The notes beneath the pieces are model-generated. The model ran no database searches. It had not been told where the DNA came from and was given only the letters and a program-made list of their open reading frames with translations. From an uncultured Bacteroidales bacterium (lineage in GTDB: Bacteria; Bacteroidota; Bacteroidia; Bacteroidales; ML635J-15): a DNA stretch of 64,000 bases. The position numbers and the translations under genes were made by a program. Each line of letters opens with the position of its first letter. Positions within the stretch are counted from its first letter, which is position 1. Positions 26,339-34,429 of the stretch are shown in pieces. Where the stretch lies: the NCBI GenBank assembly GCA_905234755.1, contig CAJOIT010000003.1, positions 913,140-977,139 on the forward strand. The letters are read 5' to 3'.

Positions 26339-27229
26339 TTAATTTTTATTGCTGTTGCTAAACAATTTTTCCTTTTCCTCCTTCGTAAGGCTCGAATATC
26401 CCGATTCCTTAACCTTGTCCAAAATCCTGTCTATTTCCTTCTGCTCGCGAGCTTTGCGCCTATTGTATTCTGCATCGGTTTCTGCACGGCGGCTACCTGT
26501 CTGCGTTGTTGCTTTTGGTTCAGACTTGAACAATCCGCCAACCCATGCGAAAAATCGCGACAAGAAAATTGTGATGTCAGTACCTTTTGAGTAGCAGACC
26601 GAAAATATCGCTCCCATGAGCGCACCGCCGAGATGCGAGAAATGTCCACCAGCATTTCCAAACGGAATGCTCAGCAAGTCGATGAGAACAATCGCCATTG
26701 CCAAATATTTCAGCTTTATCTGACCGAGAAAAGCCAAGCGGACAGGCATATTGGGCACAAGCACGGCAATTGCAAACACAACCGCCATTATCGATGCCGA
26801 TGCGCCAATTGCAAAAGCGACATTTTTCACCGTTGCGAACACAGGAATAATGTTGTACGCCCCAATGAAAACCAGCGCACCTGCAAGTCCACCAAGTATA
26901 TACACACCAAGCAACTGCCTCTGCGAAAGGTATTCGAGGAAAATTTTCCCGAACCAGTATAGCACAAGCAAGTTGAACATTATGTGAATGAATCCGGAAT
27001 GGACAAACATGTATGTCACAACTGTCCACGGCCTATGCGCCAGCAAAGAAAAGTTTGATGACACGCCCAACCATTCCGACACATTAAAAGTCTTTCCAGC
27101 AAAGAAGAATCCGAGATTAACAGCAAGCACAAGAACGAACACACTGATATTCAAAAATATGAGTATGCTCAAATTATTTCCCTGACGGAAAATAGTTCTT
27201 ATTTCGTTCCTGATTCCCTGCTTCATCAA
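26339..27229 (-). CDS. Rhomboid family intramembrane protease (with Lys/Glu-rich tail)
   Basis: A 296-residue rhomboid. MFVHSGFIHIMFN (near 74-86) gives the oxyanion His/Asn, IGASAS (141-146) holds the catalytic Ser144 with Ala instead of the usual following Gly, and SHLGGA carries the catalytic His. A cytoplasmic tail of about 60 residues (ETDAEYNRRKAREQKEID...) follows and is rich in charges. It overlaps the preceding rhomboid gene by 4 nt (ATGA type) and precedes the EEP gene by 5 nt. The Gly-to-Ala change next to the Ser is worth noting but is seen in other members with such tails. Confidence 0.9.
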   Translation of the reverse strand: MMKQGIRNEIRTIFRQGNNLSILIFLNISVFVLVLAVNLGFFFAGKTFNVSEWLGVSSNFSLLAHRPWTVVTYMFVHSGFIHIMFNLLVLYWFGKIFLEYLSQRQLLGVYILGGLAGALVFIGAYNIIPVFATVKNVAFAIGASASIMAVVFAIAVLVPNMPVRLAFLGQIKLKYLAMAIVLIDLLSIPFGNAGGHFSHLGGALMGAIFSVCYSKGTDITIFLSRFFAWVGGLFKSEPKATTQTGSRRAETDAEYNRRKAREQKEIDRILDKVKESGYSSLTKEEKEKLFSNSNKN

Positions 27230-27939
27230 ACCTCCCCTTTCTTACGCCAAATCATCAGCAGGATGAAACCGATGAGCATACCGCCAAGATGTGCAAAATG
27301 TGCAACATTGTCTCCCTGTGCGTTAAGAATGCCGAGCAAAAGTTCAATGACCACGAATGCTATCACCATCCATTTGGCTTTCACAGGAATAGCGAAGTAT
27401 ATATACATCTCGACATTGGGGAACATAATTCCAAACGCGAGAAGCAAACCGTATATAGCACCCGATGCACCAACGCAGGGCACATTGAGAACTGCATTCA
27501 AATTGCCAAGCTGCGGATCCATGTAATTTTTGCCCTGCATAATAATGTCGGCACCATTGCGCATAACCTCCTCAATGGCCTCTGGACTCATCGACGACAT
27601 CATAACCTGCATTTCAATCTCTTTTACAAGCAGATAGAACAACGCGCCGCCAATTCCCGCCACAAAGTAGTAAATAAAGAATCGCTTTGAGCCCCAGTAC
27701 GATTCAAGCACCCTTCCGAACATGTAGAGCGAAAACATATTGAAGAACAAATGCCAGAATCCTCCGTGCATAAACATGTGTGTAACAAGCTGAACAGGCT
27801 TGAACAACGGACTGCGGAAACTGTACAATGCACAATACGAATCAAGCACTGGCACAAACATTGCCACGACAAACATTACAATGTTGACGAGAAGCAAATA
27901 CTTGACTACCGGTGGAATATCCAAAAACCTATTGAACAT
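27226..27939 (-). CDS. Rhomboid family intramembrane serine protease
   Basis: A 237-residue rhomboid with the full active site: HLFFN (Asn67), GASGAIYG (Ser159) and FAHLGG (His217). Six hydrophobic helices and a long loop between 105 and 150 are visible. It is 6 nt downstream of mutL and overlaps the next rhomboid gene. Its substrate is unknown. Confidence 0.93.
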   Translation of the reverse strand: MFNRFLDIPPVVKYLLLVNIVMFVVAMFVPVLDSYCALYSFRSPLFKPVQLVTHMFMHGGFWHLFFNMFSLYMFGRVLESYWGSKRFFIYYFVAGIGGALFYLLVKEIEMQVMMSSMSPEAIEEVMRNGADIIMQGKNYMDPQLGNLNAVLNVPCVGASGAIYGLLLAFGIMFPNVEMYIYFAIPVKAKWMVIAFVVIELLLGILNAQGDNVAHFAHLGGMLIGFILLMIWRKKGEV

Positions 27940-27945
27940 GGCTCA

Positions 27946-29790
27946 TCAGTTAAATTTGTTTTCTATTTCAGAAATGTCCATTATTTCCATTATTTTCCTG
28001 CCATCGGCAGTATAGTTGTGGTTAGCACACGACATCAGACGGAAAAACAAGTCTTCCATCTCCTCGTCCTTCAACGCAACTCCAGATGACATTGCCGCCG
28101 ACTTTGCCAAAGCAATAGCAATCTTGTCGTTAAGTAGCATTTTCACATCGGGAGAACCATCCGAAAGTTCATCAAGAAGCTGACGGATAATCGCATTTGC
28201 ATCCATTTCGGCAAGTTCGGCTGGCACACCGCGAATTTCGAACTTATCGTTTCCAACCATCACAATATCAAAACCTATGGTATTGAGTTCGGTCATAACC
28301 TCAATCAGCAGTCCGCGCTCCTCTGGAGATGGTTCTATCACAAGCGGGAAAAGCGACTTCTGCACCACTCCGCTACGCGATTCAAGCATACGCATAAAAT
28401 GTTCGTACATAATGCGTTCGTGTGCCCTACGCTGGTTTATCACAATCATCCCCGAATGCGAAGATGTGAGTATATACTTGTTTTTTAACTGCAAATACTT
28501 CTGTGAACTGTCGCCCGAATAACTATCATCGTCTCCATACGATATTTGCGACTGCACGCTTTGCATGACCTCAGGATTCTGCGGATTCTCGCTTTCGGGC
28601 AAATCAAAATCGTCACGCGTCTTGCCACCTTCGTACAACTGCTCCCATCCTTTCGGAACTTCGCGCTTGTAGCCCGAATCTGTGTATTTGAACGGATTGA
28701 ACTTCGGATTTACGCTTATCACTGGCGGACGCACAACTGTTGACGAGGTAAAATGAGCATCACGGGTAATGTCATCCTCAAACGACAGAGATGGAACTAC
28801 ATTGAACTTGCCAAGAGCCTCTTTTACTGCCGAATTAAGAATCATATATATGCTTTGCTCCTCCTCGAACTTGATTTCGGTCTTGGTAGGATGAATGTTT
28901 ATGTCGATTGTTGCAGGATCTACCTCCAAGTAAATGAAGAAGCGTGGATTTTCGCCCTCGGGCAGAAGCTTGTCGTAGGCAGATGTCACCGCCTTGCGGA
29001 AATACGGATGGTACATGTATCGGTTGTTCACAAAGAAGAACTGCTCCGCCATGTTTTTCAACGACATTTCTGGCTTTACAACGAAACCCTTTATGTTCAC
29101 TATATTGGTTTCAACGCCAAGTGGCACAAGGTTCTGGTTGAGTTTCTTGCCGAAAACATTAGCAATTCGCTGATGCAAATTTTCAGGGGAAAGTTGCATC
29201 TTTATTTCATCGTTGAAAACCACCTTGAACGAAATTGATGGGTTTGTAAGCACAATTCGGTGAATTTCATCCATAATGTGCTTGGTCTCCACACTGTCTG
29301 ATTTCAGGAACTTGCGCCTAGCCGGGATATTGAAGAAAAGGTTGCGCACCTTGAAATTTGTTCCGACTGCCGCAGCTACTGGTTCCTGCGACTTAACATT
29401 CGATGCGGAGATGCAAACGCAGGTGCCAAGTTCGTCCTCACTTCTTCGTGTAACGAGTTCCACCTCGGCAACGGCGGCGATTGATGCCAACGCCTCGCCA
29501 CGGAAACCCATGGTTGTTATGGCAAACAGGTCTTCTGCCTTGGAAATTTTTGATGTAGCATGGCGTTCAAACGACATGCGGGCATCTGTTGGCGACATTC
29601 CCACTCCATTGTCAACCACCTGAATGAGAGTACGCCCGGCATCCTTTATTATTATGTCTATGCTTGTTGCCCCCGCATCAAGCGAGTTTTCAACCAGTTC
29701 CTTAACCACCGATGATGGTCTCTGCACCACCTCACCGGCAGCAATCTGGTTGGCAACCGAATCCGACAGCAACTTAATTATATCCGACAT
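27946..29790 (-). CDS. mutL: DNA mismatch repair protein MutL
   Basis: A 614-residue MutL. The GHKL ATPase is at the N-terminus with ELVENSLDAGAT (near 30-41), DNGVGM, RHATSKI and GFRGEALASI. A C-terminal dimerisation domain begins near 430 (YILTSSHSGMIVINQRRAHERI). The endonuclease motif DQHAx2E-x4-E appears as NQRRAHERIMYE, lacking the Asp/Gln pattern of strict nicking MutL, and the CPHGRP-type motif is replaced by CANHNYTADGRKI. Nicking activity is therefore uncertain. It is the second gene of its operon, 2 nt after the small membrane protein. Confidence 0.95.
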   Translation of the reverse strand: MSDIIKLLSDSVANQIAAGEVVQRPSSVVKELVENSLDAGATSIDIIIKDAGRTLIQVVDNGVGMSPTDARMSFERHATSKISKAEDLFAITTMGFRGEALASIAAVAEVELVTRRSEDELGTCVCISASNVKSQEPVAAAVGTNFKVRNLFFNIPARRKFLKSDSVETKHIMDEIHRIVLTNPSISFKVVFNDEIKMQLSPENLHQRIANVFGKKLNQNLVPLGVETNIVNIKGFVVKPEMSLKNMAEQFFFVNNRYMYHPYFRKAVTSAYDKLLPEGENPRFFIYLEVDPATIDINIHPTKTEIKFEEEQSIYMILNSAVKEALGKFNVVPSLSFEDDITRDAHFTSSTVVRPPVISVNPKFNPFKYTDSGYKREVPKGWEQLYEGGKTRDDFDLPESENPQNPEVMQSVQSQISYGDDDSYSGDSSQKYLQLKNKYILTSSHSGMIVINQRRAHERIMYEHFMRMLESRSGVVQKSLFPLVIEPSPEERGLLIEVMTELNTIGFDIVMVGNDKFEIRGVPAELAEMDANAIIRQLLDELSDGSPDVKMLLNDKIAIALAKSAAMSSGVALKDEEMEDLFFRLMSCANHNYTADGRKIMEIMDISEIENKFN

Positions 29791-29792
29791 GG

Positions 29793-30110
29793 CTACAACT
29801 TGCTAATATACGACACCACCGATGAAAGGTCGGCGAAGAAAATAAGGTAGGCAATGAAAAACAGGAATACTGCAATGCAGAATATCCTGATTGTGGATTT
29901 TTTTGTTCCGCCATACGAAGTACGGCGCATCTTGGAACGGAAACTGCCACGAATGCTTGCGCCAGGCTTATACTCGCCATCGGTAGCATCGATTTTGCCT
30001 TCCTGCTCGCGTCTTTCCATTACCTTTTCGTGAAATTCATCGAGTTTTGCATCGTAATAGCGTGGCTTATAATCGAATACATTATATGTAAAAGTTTTAA
30101 AAAGACCCAT
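29793..30110 (-). CDS. Small conserved membrane protein of the mutL operon
   Basis: A 105-residue protein with a basic N-terminal part (motifs FDYKPRYYD and EGKIDATDGEYKPGASIRGSF) and one C-terminal transmembrane helix (about 75-95). Proteins like this sit upstream of mutL in many Bacteroidota and have no known function. A CAAATGTA at 30137-30144 (TACATTTG on the minus strand) is a likely -7 promoter element for the whole operon. mutL begins 2 nt after its stop. Confidence 0.85.
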   Translation of the reverse strand: MGLFKTFTYNVFDYKPRYYDAKLDEFHEKVMERREQEGKIDATDGEYKPGASIRGSFRSKMRRTSYGGTKKSTIRIFCIAVFLFFIAYLIFFADLSSVVSYISKL

Positions 30111-30215
30111 CAGTCAAAATGTTTAGTTTTAACTTGCAAATGTAACACTTTAGAACGAAATTCTGGTTTAGAATTTTGTTAAATGGACAGTGCTAATTCC
30201 ACACAGGCCACAAAT

Positions 30216-30330
30216 TATCCCCGAACATACATTTTATCTATTTCGGGGACAAATAAGCAAACGCTAATTGTCCCCGAAATAATATTTTTGTGCTTCGGGG
30301 ACAAATAAGACATATTTATTTGTCCGTGAA
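30216..30330 (+). promoter_or_regulatory. Alternating-motif operator array upstream of ATPase B
   Basis: Five 10-bp motifs of alternating orientation: TATCCCCGAA (30216-30225), TTCGGGGACA (30242-30251), TGTCCCCGAA (30269-30278), TTCGGGGACA (30294-30303) and TGTCCGTGAA (30321-30330). Start-to-start spacings are 26, 27, 25 and 27 bp. The central pair extends to 13-bp perfect arms (ATTTCGGGGACAA). The last motif touches the -33 TTTG of the promoter at 30319-30322. Confidence 0.85.
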
Positions 30331-30349
30331 ATAAAAATTAGTAACTTTG
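30319..30349 (+). promoter_or_regulatory. Bacteroidota promoter of ATPase B
   Basis: TTTG (30319-30322), 19 nt, TAACTTTG (30342-30349). The ATG of ATPase B is at 30374. The -33 element overlaps the last operator motif, which suggests repression by occlusion. Confidence 0.75.
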
Positions 30350-30373
30350 CAGTCGAATAAGAAAAGTAATGCA

Positions 30374-31819
30374 ATGGAAAACATAATTGGCAGAAAAGAA
30401 GAAATAGAAGAACTTAACACCTTATATCACAGCAAAAAAGCAGAGTTTGTAGCTGTTTATGGCAGACGCAGAGTCGGAAAAACATACCTTATAAAAGAAT
30501 TGTTCCGCGACAAAATGGCGTTTTACCACACAGGAATGTCGCCAATTGATTCGGCTGGCAACAACCTGCTGCAAGACCAACTGAAAAGTTTCCACAATTC
30601 GCTGTTGCGTTACGGCATGGAAGACGAAAAACAACCAGAGACTTGGTTGGACGCATTCTTTTTGCTTGAGAAACTGCTTGAAGACAAAGACGATGGCAGC
30701 CGACAAGTGGTCTTCATTGACGAACTTCCATGGATGGACACACCTCGTTCTGGATTTCTGTCAGCATTCGAACACTTCTGGAACGGCTGGGGTTCGGGGC
30801 GCAATAACCTAATGCTTATTGTTTGCGGTTCTGCGGCTTCGTGGATTGAAAACAACCTGATCAACAACCACGGTGGGCTTTACGACAGGCTCACATACGA
30901 AATAAAGATTTCTCCTTTCAACCTAGTAGAATGTGAAGAGTTCTTCAAGGCGGCGAACATCAAGCTGTCGCGCTACGACATTGTACAAGCCTATATGGCA
31001 GTCGGCGGCATACCTTATTATTTAGGGTTCTTCCGCAAAGGATTGAGCCTCGGGCAAAACATCGACCAACTTTTTTTTGCAAAAACAGCCAAGTTGAAAA
31101 AAGAATTTGAACGCCTATTTGCCTCATTGTTCCCCAAACCGACAAACTACAGAAAAATTATCAGCCTATTAGCGACAAGACACAAAGGTTTTACTCGTGA
31201 TGAAATTACAAAAGCTACTGGCATCCAAAAAGGTGGCGGTCTATCCAAAATGCTTGCAGCCCTAGAAGCCAGCGACTTCATATCTCGCTATGTGCCGTTC
31301 GGAGTCTCTAAACGCGAAGAGCACTACAAACTTACCGACAATTTCTGCCTTTTCCACGAAAAGTTTCTTGCCGGAAACGAAATCACTGACACCGACTTTT
31401 GGGAAAAGAACCAAAACTCGCAGAAACTTTCTGCTTGGAAAGGCATTGCCTTCGAAGAAGTGTGCCTAGCCCATATACAGCAGATTAAGAACGCTTTAGG
31501 AATCGGTGCCATAACTTCGCGGGAATCGGCTTGGAGCATAAAAGGCGACAAGGAAAACGACGGCACACAAATAGACCTGCTAATTGACCGCGATGACAAT
31601 ATTGTAAATCTTTGCGAAATGAAGTTCCTGAAGGATAAATTTACAATCAACAAATCCTACGATGAAAAACTGCGTAGCAGAACGCAAATGCTAATAGACC
31701 GACTGCCCAAACGCGCCACAGTCCACCTTACCCTAATAACCTCATACGGACTGAAATACAACGAATATTCGGGAGAAATACAAAAACTTCTGACATTGGA
31801 CTCCCTGTTTACAGAATAA
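30374..31819 (+). CDS. AAA ATPase with C-terminal PD-(D/E)XK nuclease-like domain (ATPase B)
   Basis: The start is set at ATG 30374 (MENIIGRKEE), matching ATPase A; 481 residues. Walker A GRRRVGKT is at 30-37 and Walker B QVVFIDE at 111-117. A sensor-like LIVCGSA follows, then a winged-helix-like segment with FTRDEITKATGIQKGG in the middle of the protein. The DUF234-type domain closes the chain with an ID ... CEMK nuclease pattern (QIDLLIDRDDNIVNLCEMK). It is the closest relative of ATPase A in the window. Its upstream array has different motif sequences but the same geometry. A partial duplicate of the array, promoter and first codons lies downstream (31829-32200), so the gene sits between direct repeats of its own control region. 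Confidence 0.88.
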   Translation: MENIIGRKEEIEELNTLYHSKKAEFVAVYGRRRVGKTYLIKELFRDKMAFYHTGMSPIDSAGNNLLQDQLKSFHNSLLRYGMEDEKQPETWLDAFFLLEKLLEDKDDGSRQVVFIDELPWMDTPRSGFLSAFEHFWNGWGSGRNNLMLIVCGSAASWIENNLINNHGGLYDRLTYEIKISPFNLVECEEFFKAANIKLSRYDIVQAYMAVGGIPYYLGFFRKGLSLGQNIDQLFFAKTAKLKKEFERLFASLFPKPTNYRKIISLLATRHKGFTRDEITKATGIQKGGGLSKMLAALEASDFISRYVPFGVSKREEHYKLTDNFCLFHEKFLAGNEITDTDFWEKNQNSQKLSAWKGIAFEEVCLAHIQQIKNALGIGAITSRESAWSIKGDKENDGTQIDLLIDRDDNIVNLCEMKFLKDKFTINKSYDEKLRSRTQMLIDRLPKRATVHLTLITSYGLKYNEYSGEIQKLLTLDSLFTE

Positions 31820-31828
31820 CGCACTATT

Positions 31829-31916
31829 TATCCCCGAACGCATATTTTACACATTTCAGGGATAAATAAGCAAATGCTATTTATCCCCAAATAAATTTTT
31901 TAATGCTTCGGGGAAA
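31829..31916 (+). repeat. Degenerate duplicate of the ATPase B operator array
   Basis: TATCCCCGAA (31829-31838), TTCAGGGATA (31855-31864), TATCCCCAAA (31882-31891) and TTCGGGGAAA (31907-31916). Spacings of 26, 27 and 25 bp are identical to the first four motifs at 30216. The intervening words (AAATAAGCAAA) are also shared. The fifth motif is separated by an insert and survives only weakly near 32119-32128. Confidence 0.8.
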
Positions 31917-31926
31917 AATAAGACAT

Positions 31927-32103
31927 TCTGCCTGCGCATTACTATTGATGATTATACAAGTCTTTCGGATTGCTGCCTCTGGCAGCGAGCTAAAGGTTGA
32001 CCATAGGGCGAACTAAAGGTTGCAAAACCGAAAGGACAAAATTGGTAAATATTCAAGTGTAAACAATAATTATCCTCATAATACATTTTACCAATTTGGT
32101 ATA
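31927..32103. mobile_element. 177-bp insert of the AAAGGTTG hairpin family with possible 10-bp target duplication
   Basis: AATAAGACAT flanks the insert at 31917-31926 and 32103-32112, where the undamaged array at 30216 has one copy. The insert carries CTTTCGGATT, a GCTGCC-TCT-GGCAGC hairpin, GAGCTAAAGGTTG and CCGAAAG. All of these are shared with 34122-34333 and 38702-38809. It also holds an 11-bp inverted pair AAATTGGTAAA / TTTACCAATTT near its right end. No coding capacity. Confidence 0.55.
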
Positions 32104-32153
32104 ATAAGACATATTTATTACTTCGCGAAAATACGAAACCTGTAACTTTGCAA

Positions 32154-34094
32154 ATGAATAACCAAAGAAATGCTATGGAGAACATGATTGGCAGAAAAGC
32201 TGAGTCTGTGAATGTTTACGACATGAGAGATTCTAAAAGCACTTTGAAGAACCTTATGCAAGGTATGTATCTCATATCATTTATCTTAAATATAACAGAG
32301 ATATTCACAAAACGGACAAGATATACAGGCAACATAAAAAAAGCAGTCTTATCTCTTTCGATAGCCATTCTTTCTGTAAGTTGTTTTGGGCAAACACAAA
32401 TCAGTACCGAAGCAGAACTGAGAACATTTGCAAGTGCTGTGAATAGTGGAACCACTTATGAAGGTCAAACTGTAACATTGGAAAATGATATTGCATTGAC
32501 TGCAGAATGGACACCTATTGGAAAGAGCGGCAAGCCATTCAAGGGCACTTTTGAAGGAAATGGGCATAAAATATCAAACCTTCATATAACACGTGATATT
32601 GACTATACTGGCTTATTTGGATATATCAATGGCGGAACTATACAGAATGTAATAGTTTATGGAGAAATATCAGTTAATAATAAAAGATATATTGCCGGAA
32701 TATGTGGAAAAATAGAAAATAACTCCAAAATTGAAAATTGTCATTTTATAGGTGAAATTGAAGTAAAAAGTGGTGGTGGCGATAAATTTGTTGGTGGTGT
32801 TGTTGGTAGATGCGGTGATGAAAATAATGATACGACCAACCTGTCATATCCCCAAAGTTATATAACAAACTGCATAAACCTTTCTGATGTATATGGTTTT
32901 TCATCAGTTGGTGGTATAATAGCGTACGCAAGTTATAGAACAACTGTTGAAAATTGTTTGAATTGTGGCAACATAAATGGGTTTACTCCGTCCAATGGTA
33001 ATAAATATTTTGGTGGAATTATTGGCGGATACTATGCTGGAATGCAGGTTTATAATTGTTTAAGTGCAGGTACTGTTAACAATGACAAACCATCGGCAGC
33101 AATAGGACTTGTTAGAGAAACTCTATTTCCAGATAGGTGTCCAAAAGTAAACATATATTACGACTATCAAAGAATGTGGAAAAATCAATCTAGACATGGT
33201 ACAGCAAAAAACACCGACGAAATCATAGATGGAGCTTTATTGCCAAATCTTGAAGGTTGGGTATGCGATGGCGGCGGCTATCCTTATCCAAAGGACTTTA
33301 CATACGACAGTGTAATAATGGTTGCCAAGTCTTATGCTTTGTTCTCAAATGATGAGAAGTATGATGCAATAGAGACAGATTTCACTGTATCAAACATTAC
33401 TGGAACATCTTGGACATCAAGGCAAGGCAAAGTTTCAGTAAGAACACCTAATATTGTTCCCATTGATACTGACAGCGACACTTTAGTAGTGAATTATGGC
33501 AGCTATTATAAGAACATATTATTGAACATTGAATCTTATGACCCTCTTCCTATTCGACTATACTACTTCAAAGGAACCCCTAGTCCACATGGAAACATAT
33601 TGAAATGGGCTACCGCTTGGGAACAGAACAACTGTGAATTTGAAGTATTCCGATCAAAAGACTTGATAAATCCTCAATGGGTATCTGTCACCGAAACGCC
33701 TATATATGTGGGTTCCGACACCTATACAGGAAGGTCATACCAGCTCCTTGACAGGTATCCATACGACACCACTTACTATATGCTTGTGCAGACTGACTGT
33801 GACGGGACATTTGAAAAGTTTACTTCGGAATATATAGTATGCATACAAGATAAGTCCACAGATACATTCGAAAAACCTTATATTATCTTTGGTGACAGGC
33901 TTCAAATAGTGGGTGGCAGTGAAATCTGCAGAGTCTCCATTCTGAATGTTCTTGGACAAATAGTTGAAGAGTTTTCTCTGAATCCTTACCAGCAGCGAGA
34001 AATTTTATTTCATTTGCAAGGAACATATCTGATAACATCCGTTTATGAACATAACGGAAAGACAATAAGAGATACTGAAAAAATAGTAAAATAA
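32154..34094 (+). CDS. Surface protein with GLUG-like repeats, fused to the 5' end of a duplicated ATPase gene
   Basis: The only upstream ATG (32154) lies behind a TAACTTTG element (32143-32150) and gives MNNQRNAMENMIGRKAES. This matches the start of ATPase B (SNAMENIIGRKEE), so control region and first codons come from a duplicated ATPase. The real surface protein begins about 60 codons later: the signal peptide KKAVLSLSIAILSVSCFG is preceded by ATA (32334-32336) where an ATG would be expected. The mature part contains GLUG-like repeats (GLFGYINGGTIQNV, GGVVGR, GGIIGGYYAG), then a beta domain and a T9SS-like C-terminal domain (VSILNVLGQIVEEF ... GTYLI). If expressed, the leader would place the signal peptide internally, which may abolish export. 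Confidence 0.65.
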   Translation: MNNQRNAMENMIGRKAESVNVYDMRDSKSTLKNLMQGMYLISFILNITEIFTKRTRYTGNIKKAVLSLSIAILSVSCFGQTQISTEAELRTFASAVNSGTTYEGQTVTLENDIALTAEWTPIGKSGKPFKGTFEGNGHKISNLHITRDIDYTGLFGYINGGTIQNVIVYGEISVNNKRYIAGICGKIENNSKIENCHFIGEIEVKSGGGDKFVGGVVGRCGDENNDTTNLSYPQSYITNCINLSDVYGFSSVGGIIAYASYRTTVENCLNCGNINGFTPSNGNKYFGGIIGGYYAGMQVYNCLSAGTVNNDKPSAAIGLVRETLFPDRCPKVNIYYDYQRMWKNQSRHGTAKNTDEIIDGALLPNLEGWVCDGGGYPYPKDFTYDSVIMVAKSYALFSNDEKYDAIETDFTVSNITGTSWTSRQGKVSVRTPNIVPIDTDSDTLVVNYGSYYKNILLNIESYDPLPIRLYYFKGTPSPHGNILKWATAWEQNNCEFEVFRSKDLINPQWVSVTETPIYVGSDTYTGRSYQLLDRYPYDTTYYMLVQTDCDGTFEKFTSEYIVCIQDKSTDTFEKPYIIFGDRLQIVGGSEICRVSILNVLGQIVEEFSLNPYQQREILFHLQGTYLITSVYEHNGKTIRDTEKIVK

Positions 34095-34121
34095 TTCAAA
34101 AAGAAACAGTACTAAATGCTG

Positions 34122-34333
34122 TCAATGTTGTCTCAATGTTGTCTGGATTTGAAATCCAGACAACATGAATATAAGGATTTTTAATCCGTTTAATAAGTTA
34201 TACCTACGCATTACAAATGCTGATACTCATGCCTTTCGGATTGTTGCCATTGGCAACGAGCTGAAGGTTGCTGCCTCTTGCTGCGAGCTAAAGGTTGCCT
34301 ATAGGGCTAGCAAAAGATTGCAAATCCGAAAAA
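34122..34333. repeat. AAAGGTTG hairpin element, copy 2
   Basis: It begins with two CAATGTTGTCT words, then CTTTCGGATTG, GTTGCC-ATT-GGCAAC hairpin, GAGCTGAAGGTTG, GAGCTAAAGGTTG and CAAATCCGAAA. The outer CTTTCGGATT / AATCCGAAA are inverted. It is non-coding and related to 31927-32103 and 38702-38809. With the terminator below it accounts for most of the 335-bp gap. Confidence 0.7.
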
Positions 34334-34369
34334 CAACAAAAAATTTCATTATATACATCTATAAACAAA

Positions 34370-34397
34370 ACGACAGCCGACTATCGCCGACTGCTGT
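34370..34397 (-). terminator. Terminator-like hairpin after the BRO/DinD gene
   Basis: ACGACAGCCGAC / GCCGACTGCTGT imperfect stem, with an A-run on the plus side (34365-34370) that reads as a T-run for minus-strand transcription. Nearly the same sequence occurs at 35371-35398. Confidence 0.6.
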
Positions 34398-34429
34398 AAA
34401 TCTAAAACTTTAGCACGCAAATATCTTTT

